A model generated the notes under the pieces. The model had not been told where the DNA came from. It ran no database searches and worked only from the letters and a program-made list of their open reading frames with translations. A DNA stretch of 64,000 bases from Effrenium voratum (taxonomy: Eukaryota; Sar; Dinophyceae; Suessiales; Symbiodiniaceae). The position numbers and the translations under genes were made by a program. How positions within the stretch are numbered: position 1 is the stretch's first letter; each line of letters starts with the position of its first letter. The stretch is taken from positions 103,501-167,500 of the forward strand of contig CAUJNA010000569.1 in NCBI GenBank assembly GCA_963377175.1, written 5' to 3'. Shown one piece after another: positions 12,329 through 21,426 of the stretch.

Positions 12329-15300
12329 TCAAGGCCACGAACGTGCAAAATCACAGGCCCTCCGAAGTGGCCTGGACTTAAAGAAAGCAGCCAGCACAGT
12401 GTGAACACGTTGCGCCAGCGCATCAGGCCAAGGAAACACAACCCCCGGTAACAGCCTTAAAATACCACAAGAAGGCCGAGTTACCTGCTCCACTTTCAGC
12501 TCCCAACCAAACACATCGGCAACCAAAAACAAAGCAAAACGGAAAACACCAACCAACGCCCCCAAGGTCCGAGGAAGGGTCTCACCGGCAGAAAGTGCAA
12601 AGGGGTCAATCCAAGTCTGTGTCCTTTCATTGGAAACCAAAACGGGCAAAACAACAGCGGACTGCAGGTGGAAACCAACAAACAATTCCAAAAAAGACAC
12701 AGGCATTTCCATGGTGGCCTCCAAATCTAAACTCGAGATCCAATCCGTGAGAGCCCTGGCAGTCGTGCCACTGAAAGCCCTCACCTGCTCATGTTGACTA
12801 AGCAGCGGATATGGATTGAGAGGCAAAGTGTCAAAAAAGTCTCCAGTATTTGGAGATGCGGTCAAAAAGAAATCGTCTCCTACCCAATCTTCATCATCAG
12901 GATCAGGGGTTTTGATCAGGGCTTTCTTGGCCAACGCAAGGAGAAAAAGCTGAAAACGACGACTGCAATTGCGGTTATGTAGATGCTGTACACAAAGCTC
13001 ATCATACAGTTTCCGAAAACCAGCCGTGCCCGCATTCATTCGAGCTGACTTGGCAGCAACATCTGCTGCCTCATTCCAGTGTGCCTGCCACACCAGGTCA
13101 GAGTCAGCTACATCAACAAGTGCCGCCACATCCACATGCGCTGAGGTTTTGATCAGTGTGACTATGCCGTCCAAACTAGCAAGAAGCTGCAAGACCAGCT
13201 CCCACAGGTCTTCGTCCTTCCAGGCAGATGGAACGGCGCCATGCCGACACAAGTAGTCGTAACCATCCTTCACATACGCGCAGTCCGTGTAGACAATTGC
13301 TGAGCATGCATGAAAACGGCACCATGCCATGGCCACTATCACTGCATAAAGCTCTGCGCGCGCATTGTTCTGCAACATCCCAGGTAAAAGACCGCTCTGC
13401 AGCACAACTGCTCCGTCTGCATGTACACAAGCCCAACTTGCCAAAGCCAGTGTGGGCACTCTGGCATCTGTGCAGGATCCATCAGTGAAAATATGTTGAA
13501 CACTGCCTGAAACCGGTGCCCCATGCCAAAGTGTGGGAATTCCAGGAAGTGCCGTGAGTTCACGCCAGAAACCCCTCAACGCAGCAGGTTCTGAGGAAAT
13601 GCCATGATGGGTCAGAGCAACGCAGCACGAACTCCACATGCCAACGCAATCCGGAAAAGCAGCACGCTCTTCTGCATAATATCCACAGGATAATGCCCTG
13701 TGTTGCAGAGTGTCCTCTTGTCCACAATGCTCGCAAAGACAGGAAATGGAGATGTCAAATTTGCTCTTGAAGGTGTTCAGAAAACAAGTGCCATCCCGTA
13801 TGCAGTCCAGCAGCGCACTGTCAGTGCGATCCAAATTTCGCGGTTTGAAAAAGGAAGCATGGTAATCAATCCCTGCCAAGCCAGCATAGTCCCGACGGTG
13901 GCCTAGTTCTCCAGCCACCGAGCATCTCCAAGCAAATTCAACCAACTTCCGGAGGTGTTGCTTTGTGAGAAGCAGAAGGTCAAAACAGCCAAAATCTGTG
14001 CCCAGAAGCAAATCAGCAGAGATTGTCCATCCAAACCAGGCACAAAAATCAAGAATCTTGGTGAAAGGGCCATGTCCTCTTTTACCATCATGCAGTTCAA
14101 TGTATCGCGCCCAGCTGTTTCGAAGACCTCTGCTGATCATCATTTGCTGAAAGAAGGTGCGCCAAGTCGTCCAGCAGTCATAGAAACCGGGATCTGTCAA
14201 AATTGGCAGTACACAAGCAAGCCTCAGTGCGGGATTTGCGCCAGCTCTGTCCACTCGCAGCCCACGCATGGTCCAAGTGCGGAGTTTGATGATCCACCGC
14301 CATCCAAACGTAACCTGCGCACATCCATGCAAAGAACGCGGAAAAAGAGCTGTATGTACCACCAGAAGCTTGTACCACAAGGCAATGTTGAGTTTCCGCA
14401 ACTTGTTCCAGAAAGGCTGAACATCCAAGATCCGAGTCTGCATCTGTCGATTACGATGTTGCAGGCCATAACACATGGAGGCGCCCATGTCTTTACCAGC
14501 CAATCGCACAGGGAAGCCCAAGGACTCGAGCAACTTCCTGTCAGCCGGAGATGTTGACCAGAAGGAAGACTTTTCCTGATCAATTTCCAGTCTGAAAAGA
14601 TCAGTCCACACCTCCATGGTCAGGTATCCCTGCACAATGTCAGCGTAGGCACCACCCGTCATTTCCAAGTTGTCAACATAGCTGTACGCGGTAACCGCTG
14701 GACAAAAGGCTTCCATGTAAGAGTGAAAGGCAAAATTTACCAGAAGCATACCGAGGCAGGACATAGCATCCCCTTCTGGCAGCCCTGTGTCCGAGCCAAT
14801 CCAGTCGCCAATTTGCCCTCGAACCTTGAAAGCCCTTTCAGAGTGCTGAAGAAAGGTCATCCAGGCATGTCTGACAGGCTCCGGAATACCCAACCGCTCT
14901 GCAAGGAAAGATATAGGAGCCCGTGGCAAACAATTGAAGCACCGAACAATGTCAATGAGCCCACCACTATATGCACAGCCCGTGACGCCCGCCAATTCAA
15001 CGCCAGCTTGAATAGCATAGGTGATGTCAGCGCAGCTTCTGCCTGCAAGGTAGCCATGTGCGTGAAAGTTGGCTGACCCAGCAAGTTGCCGGAGGAAAGA
15101 CCTGGATCTGGCACAGCCCCAAATTCTGTAAAGCAGAGAAAAAAGGGTTATAGGCCGAAACTGCTTGGCCTCCTGCGCATCCGGCACCTTAGCCAAGCAA
15201 GAAACATGTCCTTGAACCAGTTGTCGAGGCCAAGTACCATGTTGTTCGACCTCAGTATAAAGGCCTACCAGGTCACCCAGAAAAATGTCGGGCAACTCGA

Positions 15301-17260
15301 GAACGTCTTGTTTTTGCCATCCATCAGGCCCACGGGTTCGGAGCCCTCGGCCTTTGCTCAACACCTTGGTGACATCTGCAGCCTGCAAGGGAGCATATTC
15401 AAACTGCAAGCGAGGCATGTGCTGCGCTGCAAATGCATATATTCTCCTCCAAGCATCCGCGGGCACATCAGCCAGCGTCTTCCAGCGTTGTTCCCATAAC
15501 TGGCGCAGCTCGGCTTGAATTTCCATCACCGCAGTTAAAGGTCGTTCAACGTGAAGCTTTTGCCCCGGCACCAACAAAGTGTCTGCATCTAGCCGCACCC
15601 AGGTAGCATCCCTGGTGTCGTCTGGAGACCGCTGAATGCTCACAAGTTCATGATTGAGGAAGAAATCACCATGTAAAGAGCATGGCTTGGAGAGCTTGAC
15701 CAGGTCTTCTTCCACATCCACTTCCACAATTTCAAAATAGTCCTTGTGGACAATAGAATCCAGAGGCAAAGGAGGATCTGGCTTCATGCACTTGAAAAGA
15801 TCAGTGAGAACTTGCTCTTGACGAAGCTTAACAACCTTCCCACGAAAACCCACCTCTTCAGCCTCAAGCGCTCGGAAATTGAGCCGGAAATCCTCAAAGA
15901 CATCTTCAAGCATCTGCAGCAACGGTAAAGCGTCCGGAATCTCTTCCGGAGAAGCTTGCAAACGAATCCGTCTATCGCTCCACCAGCCTCGAAAGCCACC
16001 GACAAATCCTTTAGCTCGGAGAATTGAAGACCAGCATTGCGCTTGGTAAGTCCACGCTCCAGGGGATAAATGACCATTCCGCAGAGAATGCAGCAATGCT
16101 TGTAGACGCCTGAGCTGCTGATACCATTGGTGGACTTTCCGCCCCAAGAAGTCATGTTGCAGAGCCTCTTCACCAGGACGAGCAGGGCGGCAAAGGCGCG
16201 CTGCGGTAGAACCCCGCTTGGGCTCAAGGCATTGCCCTCTGCCTCGATACCTGGCCGGCAAAGAACCATGCTCCACCTGGTAGAATCCGTGCAAGGACTG
16301 TTCCACTCTGTCACTCCAGGTCTTGAAATTCTGAGTCATCCGGTCCCTGTCCCACCGAAAGGGAGCAAAATTTCCACTCACTTGCGAGCGCCACGCATCC
16401 GTATCAATCCGTTCCCATGGCATAGGCGAAGGATAAGACCAGAACGCAGTAGGCTCATCTGCGCAAGGGAAACTGAAACGCCCCTGCACGACCGAATGAT
16501 CAGGAAAACCATTGTGAGTAACCTGCACATCCACCAGATGACTGAGCAGTTCTGGAGAGGCCCAGAAGAAATCCCGCTGCGTCGCTCCTTTGCAGGTACT
16601 CATCATTGGTCGATGCCATCGTTGCCACGCTTCAAACTGCAGTTCCCTCCATCCCAGTTGCTGCCACAGCAATGTTTGTTCAAGTTGAAACAAATCAGCA
16701 TTGAAGTCCCCGCAGACATACCGCATGCCACGAGTTCCCAGAACTATATGCTGCGTCACAGCTTCCAGAAGATCTCCTGTGATCTTGAGAGGGTGCTTGA
16801 AAGTAGGAGATTGAGCCGCCCCATACACCACTGCTCCAATCACTTGGTTCCGCCCCACAAACGTACTGCTCGTCAAAATCCTTCCAGATGAGAATTCGCA
16901 GCCCTTCCACGGGAAAGCGAGCTGCCTCAGCGGGAAGTCCGACATCACACAAACACCTGTCCATGCTCCAGCAACGGAGTCTATTGTCCTCGGCGGGGCA
17001 GGAGCTCCTCGAAGCAAACGAACATCTCTGCCAGAGTCTCGCGTTTGATACCTCACTTTAGCCTTGAAGGCTGCAAAGCCATCAGCTGTCTGCTGAGTCT
17101 CTGTGAGACCCCATATCCCAGGAGACAAATCCATCACTGGTTGAACTCGCTTGGTAAGTCCAGCAACATTCACCGTCCCCATGGTGACCTCAATTGTTGC
17201 GGGCCCCGGGTTTGTTGCTTCCCCAATCCTGCGCGCAGCCACCTCCACAGGACCAAGCAA
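12329..17260 (-). CDS. Retrotransposon ORF2: endonuclease, reverse transcriptase, RNase H
   Basis: The 1,643-residue open frame starts with TTG; a better start is the ATG at 17,182 (context GTCACCATGG). An AP-type endonuclease comes first (GLTETQ, GDFN near residue 184, FPDHS). The reverse transcriptase follows: QFRPIT near 698, motif A IDIVRCFN near 768, motif B GLPEGDAMS near 826, motif C YVDN at 861. A CCHC knuckle (CLCEHC, then H and C) lies near 1,175-1,190. RNase H residues are FTDGSC near 1,258, RAELYA near 1,300, YTDCAY near 1,325 and NEAADVAA near 1,395. The last ~250 residues match nothing I recognise. It would nick the target and copy the element RNA there. The second Asp of YxDD is Asn, which may be lineage-typical or inactivating. 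The frame is the same as ORF1. Confidence 0.88.
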   Translation of the reverse strand: MLGPVEVAARRIGEATNPGPATIEVTMGTVNVAGLTKRVQPVMDLSPGIWGLTETQQTADGFAAFKAKVRYQTRDSGRDVRLLRGAPAPPRTIDSVAGAWTGVCVMSDFPLRQLAFPWKGCEFSSGRILTSSTFVGRNQVIGAVVYGAAQSPTFKHPLKITGDLLEAVTQHIVLGTRGMRYVCGDFNADLFQLEQTLLWQQLGWRELQFEAWQRWHRPMMSTCKGATQRDFFWASPELLSHLVDVQVTHNGFPDHSVVQGRFSFPCADEPTAFWSYPSPMPWERIDTDAWRSQVSGNFAPFRWDRDRMTQNFKTWSDRVEQSLHGFYQVEHGSLPARYRGRGQCLEPKRGSTAARLCRPARPGEEALQHDFLGRKVHQWYQQLRRLQALLHSLRNGHLSPGAWTYQAQCWSSILRAKGFVGGFRGWWSDRRIRLQASPEEIPDALPLLQMLEDVFEDFRLNFRALEAEEVGFRGKVVKLRQEQVLTDLFKCMKPDPPLPLDSIVHKDYFEIVEVDVEEDLVKLSKPCSLHGDFFLNHELVSIQRSPDDTRDATWVRLDADTLLVPGQKLHVERPLTAVMEIQAELRQLWEQRWKTLADVPADAWRRIYAFAAQHMPRLQFEYAPLQAADVTKVLSKGRGLRTRGPDGWQKQDVLELPDIFLGDLVGLYTEVEQHGTWPRQLVQGHVSCLAKVPDAQEAKQFRPITLFSLLYRIWGCARSRSFLRQLAGSANFHAHGYLAGRSCADITYAIQAGVELAGVTGCAYSGGLIDIVRCFNCLPRAPISFLAERLGIPEPVRHAWMTFLQHSERAFKVRGQIGDWIGSDTGLPEGDAMSCLGMLLVNFAFHSYMEAFCPAVTAYSYVDNLEMTGGAYADIVQGYLTMEVWTDLFRLEIDQEKSSFWSTSPADRKLLESLGFPVRLAGKDMGASMCYGLQHRNRQMQTRILDVQPFWNKLRKLNIALWYKLLVVHTALFPRSLHGCAQVTFGWRWIIKLRTWTMRGLRVDRAGANPALRLACVLPILTDPGFYDCWTTWRTFFQQMMISRGLRNSWARYIELHDGKRGHGPFTKILDFCAWFGWTISADLLLGTDFGCFDLLLLTKQHLRKLVEFAWRCSVAGELGHRRDYAGLAGIDYHASFFKPRNLDRTDSALLDCIRDGTCFLNTFKSKFDISISCLCEHCGQEDTLQHRALSCGYYAEERAAFPDCVGMWSSCCVALTHHGISSEPAALRGFWRELTALPGIPTLWHGAPVSGSVQHIFTDGSCTDARVPTLALASWACVHADGAVVLQSGLLPGMLQNNARAELYAVIVAMAWCRFHACSAIVYTDCAYVKDGYDYLCRHGAVPSAWKDEDLWELVLQLLASLDGIVTLIKTSAHVDVAALVDVADSDLVWQAHWNEAADVAAKSARMNAGTAGFRKLYDELCVQHLHNRNCSRRFQLFLLALAKKALIKTPDPDDEDWVGDDFFLTASPNTGDFFDTLPLNPYPLLSQHEQVRAFSGTTARALTDWISSLDLEATMEMPVSFLELFVGFHLQSAVVLPVLVSNERTQTWIDPFALSAGETLPRTLGALVGVFRFALFLVADVFGWELKVEQVTRPSCGILRLLPGVVFPWPDALAQRVHTVLAAFFKSRPLRRACDFARSWP
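17201..17230 (-). other. 2A-like motif RIGEATNPGP at the ORF1/ORF2 junction
   Basis: The codons spell RIGEATNPGP just before the endonuclease domain, after a Leu-rich stretch (WLLFLLL). NPGP is the invariant core of 2A ribosome-skipping peptides, several of which sit at the start of non-LTR retrotransposon proteins. The usual D-V/I-E-x before NPGP is absent (GEAT here), so activity is unproven. If active, it would separate the ORF1 part from the endonuclease-RT part. Confidence 0.4.
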
Positions 17261-17332
17261 AAGAAAAAGCAGCCAAGTAATGCACCGGAACCAGGGCAGC
17301 CTAGACTGCAGTCGCTGCCCCTTCCTGCATAG

Positions 17333-17335
17333 TCA
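17333..17335 (-). other. Single in-frame TGA between ORF1 and ORF2
   Basis: ORF1 ends at this TGA. The same frame then stays open for 24 codons to the TTG at 17,260 and on through ORF2 to 12,329. Removing this one stop would join all domains in a frame of about 3,000 codons. It may be a point mutation in a formerly single polyprotein, a readthrough site, or a true boundary with reinitiation at the ATG at 17,182. Confidence 0.75.
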
Positions 17336-20300
17336 ACTCGTCTTTGCTCTTTTTTCCAGCAATGCCTCAAGACGACTTGTTTGCTGGTTGATTGCATGGT
17401 CGATATCCGCTCGCACGGCCGTCTGGATACCTGAAAGTTGCTTCTGTAGGGAAGAAGATGCAGCAGCCTGCTCGTTGACTGCCAGCCGCACCTCCTGCAA
17501 CTGCGCGTCCTGCTTCTCAAGCTTACCCTCCAAGGAGCCAACCTTGTTGCCAACTTCTTGAAACCAGGCATTGAACTTCACATGCTGCGCTTGAAGCTCC
17601 TGAATAGCACTAGCATTGCTGGAATCAGCAGCATGGTCCATCACCACATCATTGCCGACCATCTGCTTGAGCTCATCAACCTGCTGCTGGAGGCAGCTAT
17701 ACTTCATTCTGGTCTCACCTCCTCCCTGATCAGCTGCATCCGGGAAAATCTTCTTCTGCAAGCTCGGCCCACCAGGAGTTTTCCAAGCCGCCCAAGGATC
17801 ATGACCTTCCTGCCATGGATCACCAGCTGAGTCTGACTTAGAGGAAGCCTTGCCACGCATCAAAGAAGTGGTCCTCGCAGACGCAAACATCATCTTTGCT
17901 TGCTGAGTTTTGGCTTGCGGCTTGGTCTTCTGGGAGATAGTCACATCGCCTTGATCAGTGCTCTGCAGCAAAGAATCTGGTTGAAGAGCTGCACCAATCT
18001 CCCAGTACTTGCCCATAGCGGTGGACCTCAGAGGCCTAAGCGGCCGTGCCTTCCACTTCCAGCTAGCCAAGAGCTGCACAATCTGTTCTTTGCCCATGCC
18101 AAACGGAAGGGGCCCAACCTCAAAAGTGTGCACAATTGGACACGGTACCATAGTGGAGTTGGGATAGACCACCTTGAGTACAGACATCTCATCCTTTTCC
18201 AGGACACGCAGGCCAAGCTTGTACTTCATCCTGGCCAAACCCAGAACTTCATCCAGACTTCTCATGTGCTTGAAGGCCTCATCACTGGTGGTTCCTCTCG
18301 GCAGCCAGATCACCTTGTAGGAATCACATATTTCATGCACCGTTGCAGCCCTGGGCTCGAAAAAGATGCCATGCCATCCACTCACCGCCAAAATATCTCT
18401 GGCTCCGCTGGTAGGTACACGCAGATAGACCGAAAAACAATCCGCATGCATCATCTTGCAGATCTTGCCATCCATGTTCTGCCACTTCCAGGACCATGCA
18501 TCCAGTATCACTGAACGAACCTCCTCATCCACCGCAGCGTGAAACTTTGGACATGCTCGGTTGCAGTCATCTCCAGCACAATACTGCAAGAAAGTTGTGC
18601 AGGCAACCAAGAACTTCACCGGGCCTTTCATGAAATTCTCCCAGTCATCGCTGAAAGCATCTCTGTAGACCTGCACCCGGAGAACAGTGGTATCGACATG
18701 TGGAACAGCAGGAGCATTGTCGACCTTTGCCCTGGAAACTGGCACGTCACCAAGTTGCACCAATGTACCCTGAATCAACACAGGCTCAGCTGTAGGCTTG
18801 TATACAGCCGGCCACTGCAGCGAGGAAACAGTGGCCGCAATTTTCCGCGGATCCAAAGAGCCTATGGTCAAGACAGCCAAGGCCTCTACACTCAAGTTCT
18901 TGGAGTTGGAAGCAAGCTCCAAGGCAAACTCCGGAGTAACAATCGCAATGCCGCGGCTGTTTGAAACCACCTCCTTTACAGTGATCTCTTTCACCGTCTT
19001 CTCACTGGCGTCCACAAAGGTTCCCGGAATGAGCTCCAAATGCTCCGGGATAAGCTGCACATCCGGCGCCTTCTTGGTTGGCTGCTTCTTGGCCTTGCCT
19101 TTTGAACTGCCGGCGCCATCTGCAACCCGCCCCTGAACGTGTTGCTGCAGCTCCTGGTACAGGACAAACTGAAAAGGCTTGGATTGGTGCGACCCGATTT
19201 CCTTCAGAGCTCTCCAAGGGTCTTTGGCAACAAGCGCGTTCTGAACAGCTCCAAGCCCAAGCTTCTTGATAGCAGCCAGTGCTCTAGGCCTGGCATTTTC
19301 TTCTGGAACACCTTTGGTATGAAGCAGATCCGCAAGAAAACCAACTGCAGCCTCATCATCCGATCTGCCTCGCCCAACTCTGCGCTGCTTGTGGAGAAGG
19401 ACCTCATGCCAAAGCCAGGCTGTGGCCTCATCAGCGTCCATCCAAAGCTGCAGTACAACCCCCAGGTGTAGCAAAGCCACAGCCCCACAGTGGGAACCAC
19501 TTTGTTGGGTAATGAGATGGTGATGCCCGATGCGAAATTCAGGATTCCCAAACAAGGAAGCAAAGCGAAAAGCCAGCGAATGAGCATCAATAGGCAAATC
19601 ACTAGCCTGTCCATCATAGAAGTCAGCCTGCAGATTAATACCATTCCACTGGAAGTGAAAACAGAACCAATGCGCATTGTGCCAGAGAAAGCCGACATGT
19701 TGAGAAACTCCATCGGCTCCGTGTTGCTGCAAATCACGAAGAGCAACGTCAGGCCTCATTTCAAGAAGCATAGTCACGTGCCGGGGATCCCAGAAAGAGA
19801 CACTCTGGACTCCACACTGCTGCACAAGCTTCTGGCCCTCCTGCGTCATAGTGAGATCATCCAGCCCACCCTGTTCCAGACTAGGACAATTTGGCATGGG
19901 CCTGTCACTCAGGCCAAATCCTACCCTGTTGCTGCAGATGTTGAAAGATCCCTGTGTCAGCATGTCTCTTGCCAGCAAAAAGCGATTGCCCGCCCTCAAA
20001 TCCGCAGTAGTTGCGCAAAGGCCCAATTGCGAAGTAGCGTCCAGCAACTCACGAGCAGTGGTCGGGTGTGTCAGTTTGACTGCAAAAGCTGCCTCGTCAT
20101 CAATCTGCACGTGAATGGCACGCGGCACATACATGTCAGGCTGAGGCCAGCTCCGCCAATGTGACTGACAAATGTGCTTCAAAAGTTTGACATGCTTGTC
20201 CATACAGGAAATCTCTCCAGCCCCAAAAATCGCCTCAAAGACATGAACCATGACCCAGTGAGCTTGAATAGGCGAAGCCACTTGCCCGAGCAACGGCAAA

Positions 20301-21409
20301 TCCTCGCGGATCAACGTCCCAGGCAAAAAGTCACCAGGCACTCCCACCAAGATAGCGGCCTCCATGGGGTGAAGATGCCTGCGATGAATCTGAGTCCAGC
20401 AAGATCCAACCATCACTCCATGCAATCCTTTGCTAGCCAGAGAAAACTCCGACAATGCAGCACGACACCCGCAAGGACAGTTGTACAGCTGAAAGCCCAT
20501 GGAATGCAGGAGCGTCGGGCACTTCCCACTCATTTCCAAAGTGCAAGGCACGTGCGGATAAGAATCACAACTGAAAAGCTCCCGCTCTCTGTCAGTGAGT
20601 TCCAGCTGACGCTCCTCTTGCAAAGGCCATTGCGGCCAAAATGGAAAGACATCCGCAACCCGCTGAAGGCTAGGCTCATGCGGCAAGTCCACCAGCGTTG
20701 GAAGCTTAATTGCACGAGGCAAAATGATAGCCCACCATCGTTGTCTTTTGCATGGCCAGGTGTTGGCAAGCTGCAAATGAACGGAAGTCCAGTGATAGTC
20801 CATGGCATGACAGAACTGATCCAAGGCCTTTTTGACCTGCGGATGGGTTGCCACCTGACTGACACACTCCAATAGGACAAATGCACTTTGCAGAGCCCAA
20901 GCCAAATCAAGAACCCGGAAAAAAGTCCGTGAACGAGGATCATCAAATCCAGCACCTCTTCCCAGCTGACTGAATGGCTGACATGGAAAGCCGGCAAGAA
21001 GCCCACATCGATCCGGATGCTGGCTGTGCAGCTGCATCCAAACCTCAGGCTCCGTAATGTCTCCTTGCATCACATCCGGAAAAAGATTCCTTTTCAAAGC
21101 TTGTGTTGCCAACTGTGTGAAGTCAACTGCGGCCACCGGGTTGCATCCTGCAAAATACGCACCCATACTTGTGCCCCCCATGCCAGCGCAAACCTCAATG
21201 CACCGGCAGAAATCATCATGCATGGGCTCTTTATGCACAATAGCAAGCGAAAGCACATCACTCTCCAAGCGTACCACACCTGCTTTGGAAACCGAATGCA
21301 CCACGAATCCATGCAGAGTCATGAAGGCACCCACAGCCGCCATCAACTCAACACGGAAAGTCTGCTTAGTCAAGGGATCTAATAAACCTAATAAACCAAG
21401 CCGTATCAA
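17333..21409 (-). CDS. Retrotransposon ORF1: C5-cytosine methyltransferase plus protease-like and gag-like parts
   Basis: The protein has 1,358 residues from a TTG; the first ATG is residue 23. Residues 67-395 form a DNA cytosine-5 methyltransferase: EVCAGMGG (motif I, AdoMet binding, 72-79), GFPCQPFS with catalytic Cys143 (motif IV), ECV at 181-183 where ENV is usual, KRQRWWAI (motif VIII) and a late LGQVASPIQ (motif X). Residues about 570-650 resemble a Ulp1/C48 cysteine protease: His580 in NAHW, Asp599, Gln635 and Cys641 in QQSGSHCGA. A CCCH-type finger (CAGDDCNRACPKFH) lies near 942, and a coiled coil fills 1,240-1,358, as in LINE ORF1 proteins. Retrotransposon-borne methyltransferases are known in dinoflagellates and can methylate CpG. 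Self-methylation of new copies is the favoured idea. The protease call is by motif only. Confidence 0.85.
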   Translation of the reverse strand: MIRLGLLGLLDPLTKQTFRVELMAAVGAFMTLHGFVVHSVSKAGVVRLESDVLSLAIVHKEPMHDDFCRCIEVCAGMGGTSMGAYFAGCNPVAAVDFTQLATQALKRNLFPDVMQGDITEPEVWMQLHSQHPDRCGLLAGFPCQPFSQLGRGAGFDDPRSRTFFRVLDLAWALQSAFVLLECVSQVATHPQVKKALDQFCHAMDYHWTSVHLQLANTWPCKRQRWWAIILPRAIKLPTLVDLPHEPSLQRVADVFPFWPQWPLQEERQLELTDRERELFSCDSYPHVPCTLEMSGKCPTLLHSMGFQLYNCPCGCRAALSEFSLASKGLHGVMVGSCWTQIHRRHLHPMEAAILVGVPGDFLPGTLIREDLPLLGQVASPIQAHWVMVHVFEAIFGAGEISCMDKHVKLLKHICQSHWRSWPQPDMYVPRAIHVQIDDEAAFAVKLTHPTTARELLDATSQLGLCATTADLRAGNRFLLARDMLTQGSFNICSNRVGFGLSDRPMPNCPSLEQGGLDDLTMTQEGQKLVQQCGVQSVSFWDPRHVTMLLEMRPDVALRDLQQHGADGVSQHVGFLWHNAHWFCFHFQWNGINLQADFYDGQASDLPIDAHSLAFRFASLFGNPEFRIGHHHLITQQSGSHCGAVALLHLGVVLQLWMDADEATAWLWHEVLLHKQRRVGRGRSDDEAAVGFLADLLHTKGVPEENARPRALAAIKKLGLGAVQNALVAKDPWRALKEIGSHQSKPFQFVLYQELQQHVQGRVADGAGSSKGKAKKQPTKKAPDVQLIPEHLELIPGTFVDASEKTVKEITVKEVVSNSRGIAIVTPEFALELASNSKNLSVEALAVLTIGSLDPRKIAATVSSLQWPAVYKPTAEPVLIQGTLVQLGDVPVSRAKVDNAPAVPHVDTTVLRVQVYRDAFSDDWENFMKGPVKFLVACTTFLQYCAGDDCNRACPKFHAAVDEEVRSVILDAWSWKWQNMDGKICKMMHADCFSVYLRVPTSGARDILAVSGWHGIFFEPRAATVHEICDSYKVIWLPRGTTSDEAFKHMRSLDEVLGLARMKYKLGLRVLEKDEMSVLKVVYPNSTMVPCPIVHTFEVGPLPFGMGKEQIVQLLASWKWKARPLRPLRSTAMGKYWEIGAALQPDSLLQSTDQGDVTISQKTKPQAKTQQAKMMFASARTTSLMRGKASSKSDSAGDPWQEGHDPWAAWKTPGGPSLQKKIFPDAADQGGGETRMKYSCLQQQVDELKQMVGNDVVMDHAADSSNASAIQELQAQHVKFNAWFQEVGNKVGSLEGKLEKQDAQLQEVRLAVNEQAAASSSLQKQLSGIQTAVRADIDHAINQQTSRLEALLEKRAKTS

Positions 21410-21426
21410 AAAACAATAGCTCTTAG

